Shown here: positions 5,028 through 5,506 of the stretch, piece after piece
How positions within the stretch are numbered: position 1 is the stretch's first letter
How the letters are laid out: each line of letters opens with the position of its first letter
Assembly: GCA_038231615.1 (NCBI GenBank)
Contig: JBBRLA010000594.1
Location: 1 to 5,506, forward strand
Length of the DNA stretch: 5,506 nt
Reading direction: 5' to 3'
Source of the DNA: JBBRLA01 sp038231615
Lineage (GTDB): Bacteria > Myxococcota_A > Polyangia > Palsa-1104 > JAEUJZ01
Program-made: the position numbers and the translations under genes
Notes under the pieces: model-generated
The model's database searches: none
What the model was told of the DNA's origin: nothing
Seen by the model: the letters and a program-made list of their open reading frames with translations, nothing else

Positions 5028-5506
5028 TCAGGCCGGCGAGGGGCCCGTGCCGACGCGGAGCACCGTATCCTGCAGGAACTGGTCGCTCTTCTTCGGATGA
5101 TCGGTGTTGTAGTGCAGCCCGCGACTCTCCTTGCGGTGCTGCGCGCAGTCGATGATCAGGTTGGCCACCAGCGCCAGGTTGCGCAGTTCCAGCAGGTCGC
5201 AGGTGACCTTGAAGTTCCAGTAGTACTCCTGGATCTCCTCTCGAATCAGCTCGATGCGGCGACGCGCCCGCTCCAGGCGCTTGTCCGTTCGGACGATGCC
5301 GACATAGTTCCACATCAGCCGGCGGACCTCGTCCCAATTCTGGGTCACCACGACCGCCTCGTCGGGGTCCTGCGCGCCGCCGGTGTACCAGGGCGCTACC
5401 TGCGGGGGCCGAACCGGGGTACACTGCCGAGCGTCGGCGGCGGCCCGGCGCCCCATCACCACCCCTTCCAGCAGCGAGTTGGAAGCCAGCCGGCAGGCCC
5501 CGTGCA
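5028..5506 (-). CDS. nadB: L-aspartate oxidase, C-terminal part (partial, runs off the right edge)
   Basis: NadB is an FAD enzyme that oxidises L-aspartate to iminoaspartate, the first step of de novo NAD synthesis; NadA then makes quinolinate. The window holds the last 158 residues, read without interruption from the right edge to TGA at 5028-5030. The frame begins with His-Gly-Ala-Cys-Arg-Leu-Ala-Ser-Asn-Ser-Leu-Leu-Glu-Gly, the active-site and FAD-binding signature of NadB and its succinate dehydrogenase relatives. It continues into the helical C-terminal domain (Asn-Trp-Asp-Glu-Val-Arg-Arg-Leu-Met-Trp, Val-Gly-Ile-Val-Arg, Glu-Leu-Arg-Asn-Leu) and ends with Glu-Ser-Arg-Gly-Leu-His-Tyr-Asn-Thr-Asp-His-Pro and Asp-Thr-Val-Leu, as in the family. 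A GTG at 5460-5462 could look like a start but lies inside the conserved signature, so the gene continues to the right. The signature has Cys where many NadB proteins have Asn (HGANR). Confidence 0.96.
   Translation of the reverse strand, partial: HGACRLASNSLLEGVVMGRRAAADARQCTPVRPPQVAPWYTGGAQDPDEAVVVTQNWDEVRRLMWNYVGIVRTDKRLERARRRIELIREEIQEYYWNFKVTCDLLELRNLALVANLIIDCAQHRKESRGLHYNTDHPKKSDQFLQDTVLRVGTGPSPA

Noticed and set aside
5460..5462. GTG as the start of a separate 144-residue protein at the right edge
   Set aside because: The frame stays open to the edge of the window, and the codons upstream encode the conserved NadB signature, so this is an internal Val codon.

Overview
The window is high-G+C bacterial DNA packed with genes. 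Five codirectional minus-strand genes plus one small one fill almost all of it, and a plus-strand reading frame ends at the left edge. Two features point to Myxococcota or a close relative (formerly Deltaproteobacteria). One protein ends in a MYXO-CTERM-like sorting tail: Gly-Cys-Ser, then a hydrophobic stretch, then Arg-Arg-Arg. Its neighbour ends in a domain that resembles the C-terminal domain of the gliding-motility proteins AgmX and PglI. This taxonomic reading is inferred from protein architecture; no marker gene is present.

Layout, in minus-strand transcription order from the right edge. (1) The C-terminal part of nadB (L-aspartate oxidase) runs off the right edge. (2) After a 76-base gap comes a single-domain CinA/MoaB-like nucleotide-binding protein, closest by eye to the N-terminal domain of eukaryotic FLAD1. 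(3) After 54 bases comes an exported protein of unknown function with an AgmX/PglI-type tail. (4) After 101 bases comes a secreted von Willebrand factor A protein with a six-unit cysteine repeat and a MYXO-CTERM-like tail. (5) After 71 bases comes an exported serine D-Ala-D-Ala peptidase of the S11/PBP7 type. (6) After about 60 bases comes a small hypothetical protein. Its reading frame is the same as the peptidase frame and is separated from it by a single TGA. (7) At the left edge, a plus-strand partial coding region converges on the small gene and overlaps its end by 8 bases.

Functionally there are two blocks. The right block (nadB and the CinA/FLAD1-like gene) fits NAD or flavin cofactor metabolism. 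The middle block (AgmX-tail protein, VWA protein, S11 peptidase) is all exported and fits envelope or cell-surface biology. Gaps of 54 to 101 bases allow cotranscription but do not prove it. No rRNA, tRNA, CRISPR array, insertion sequence, phage gene or attachment site was seen. No stretch over 300 bases lacks a gene. Nothing here is a clearly new multigene system. The most distinctive items are the VWA/cysteine-repeat surface protein and the AgmX-tail protein next to it.
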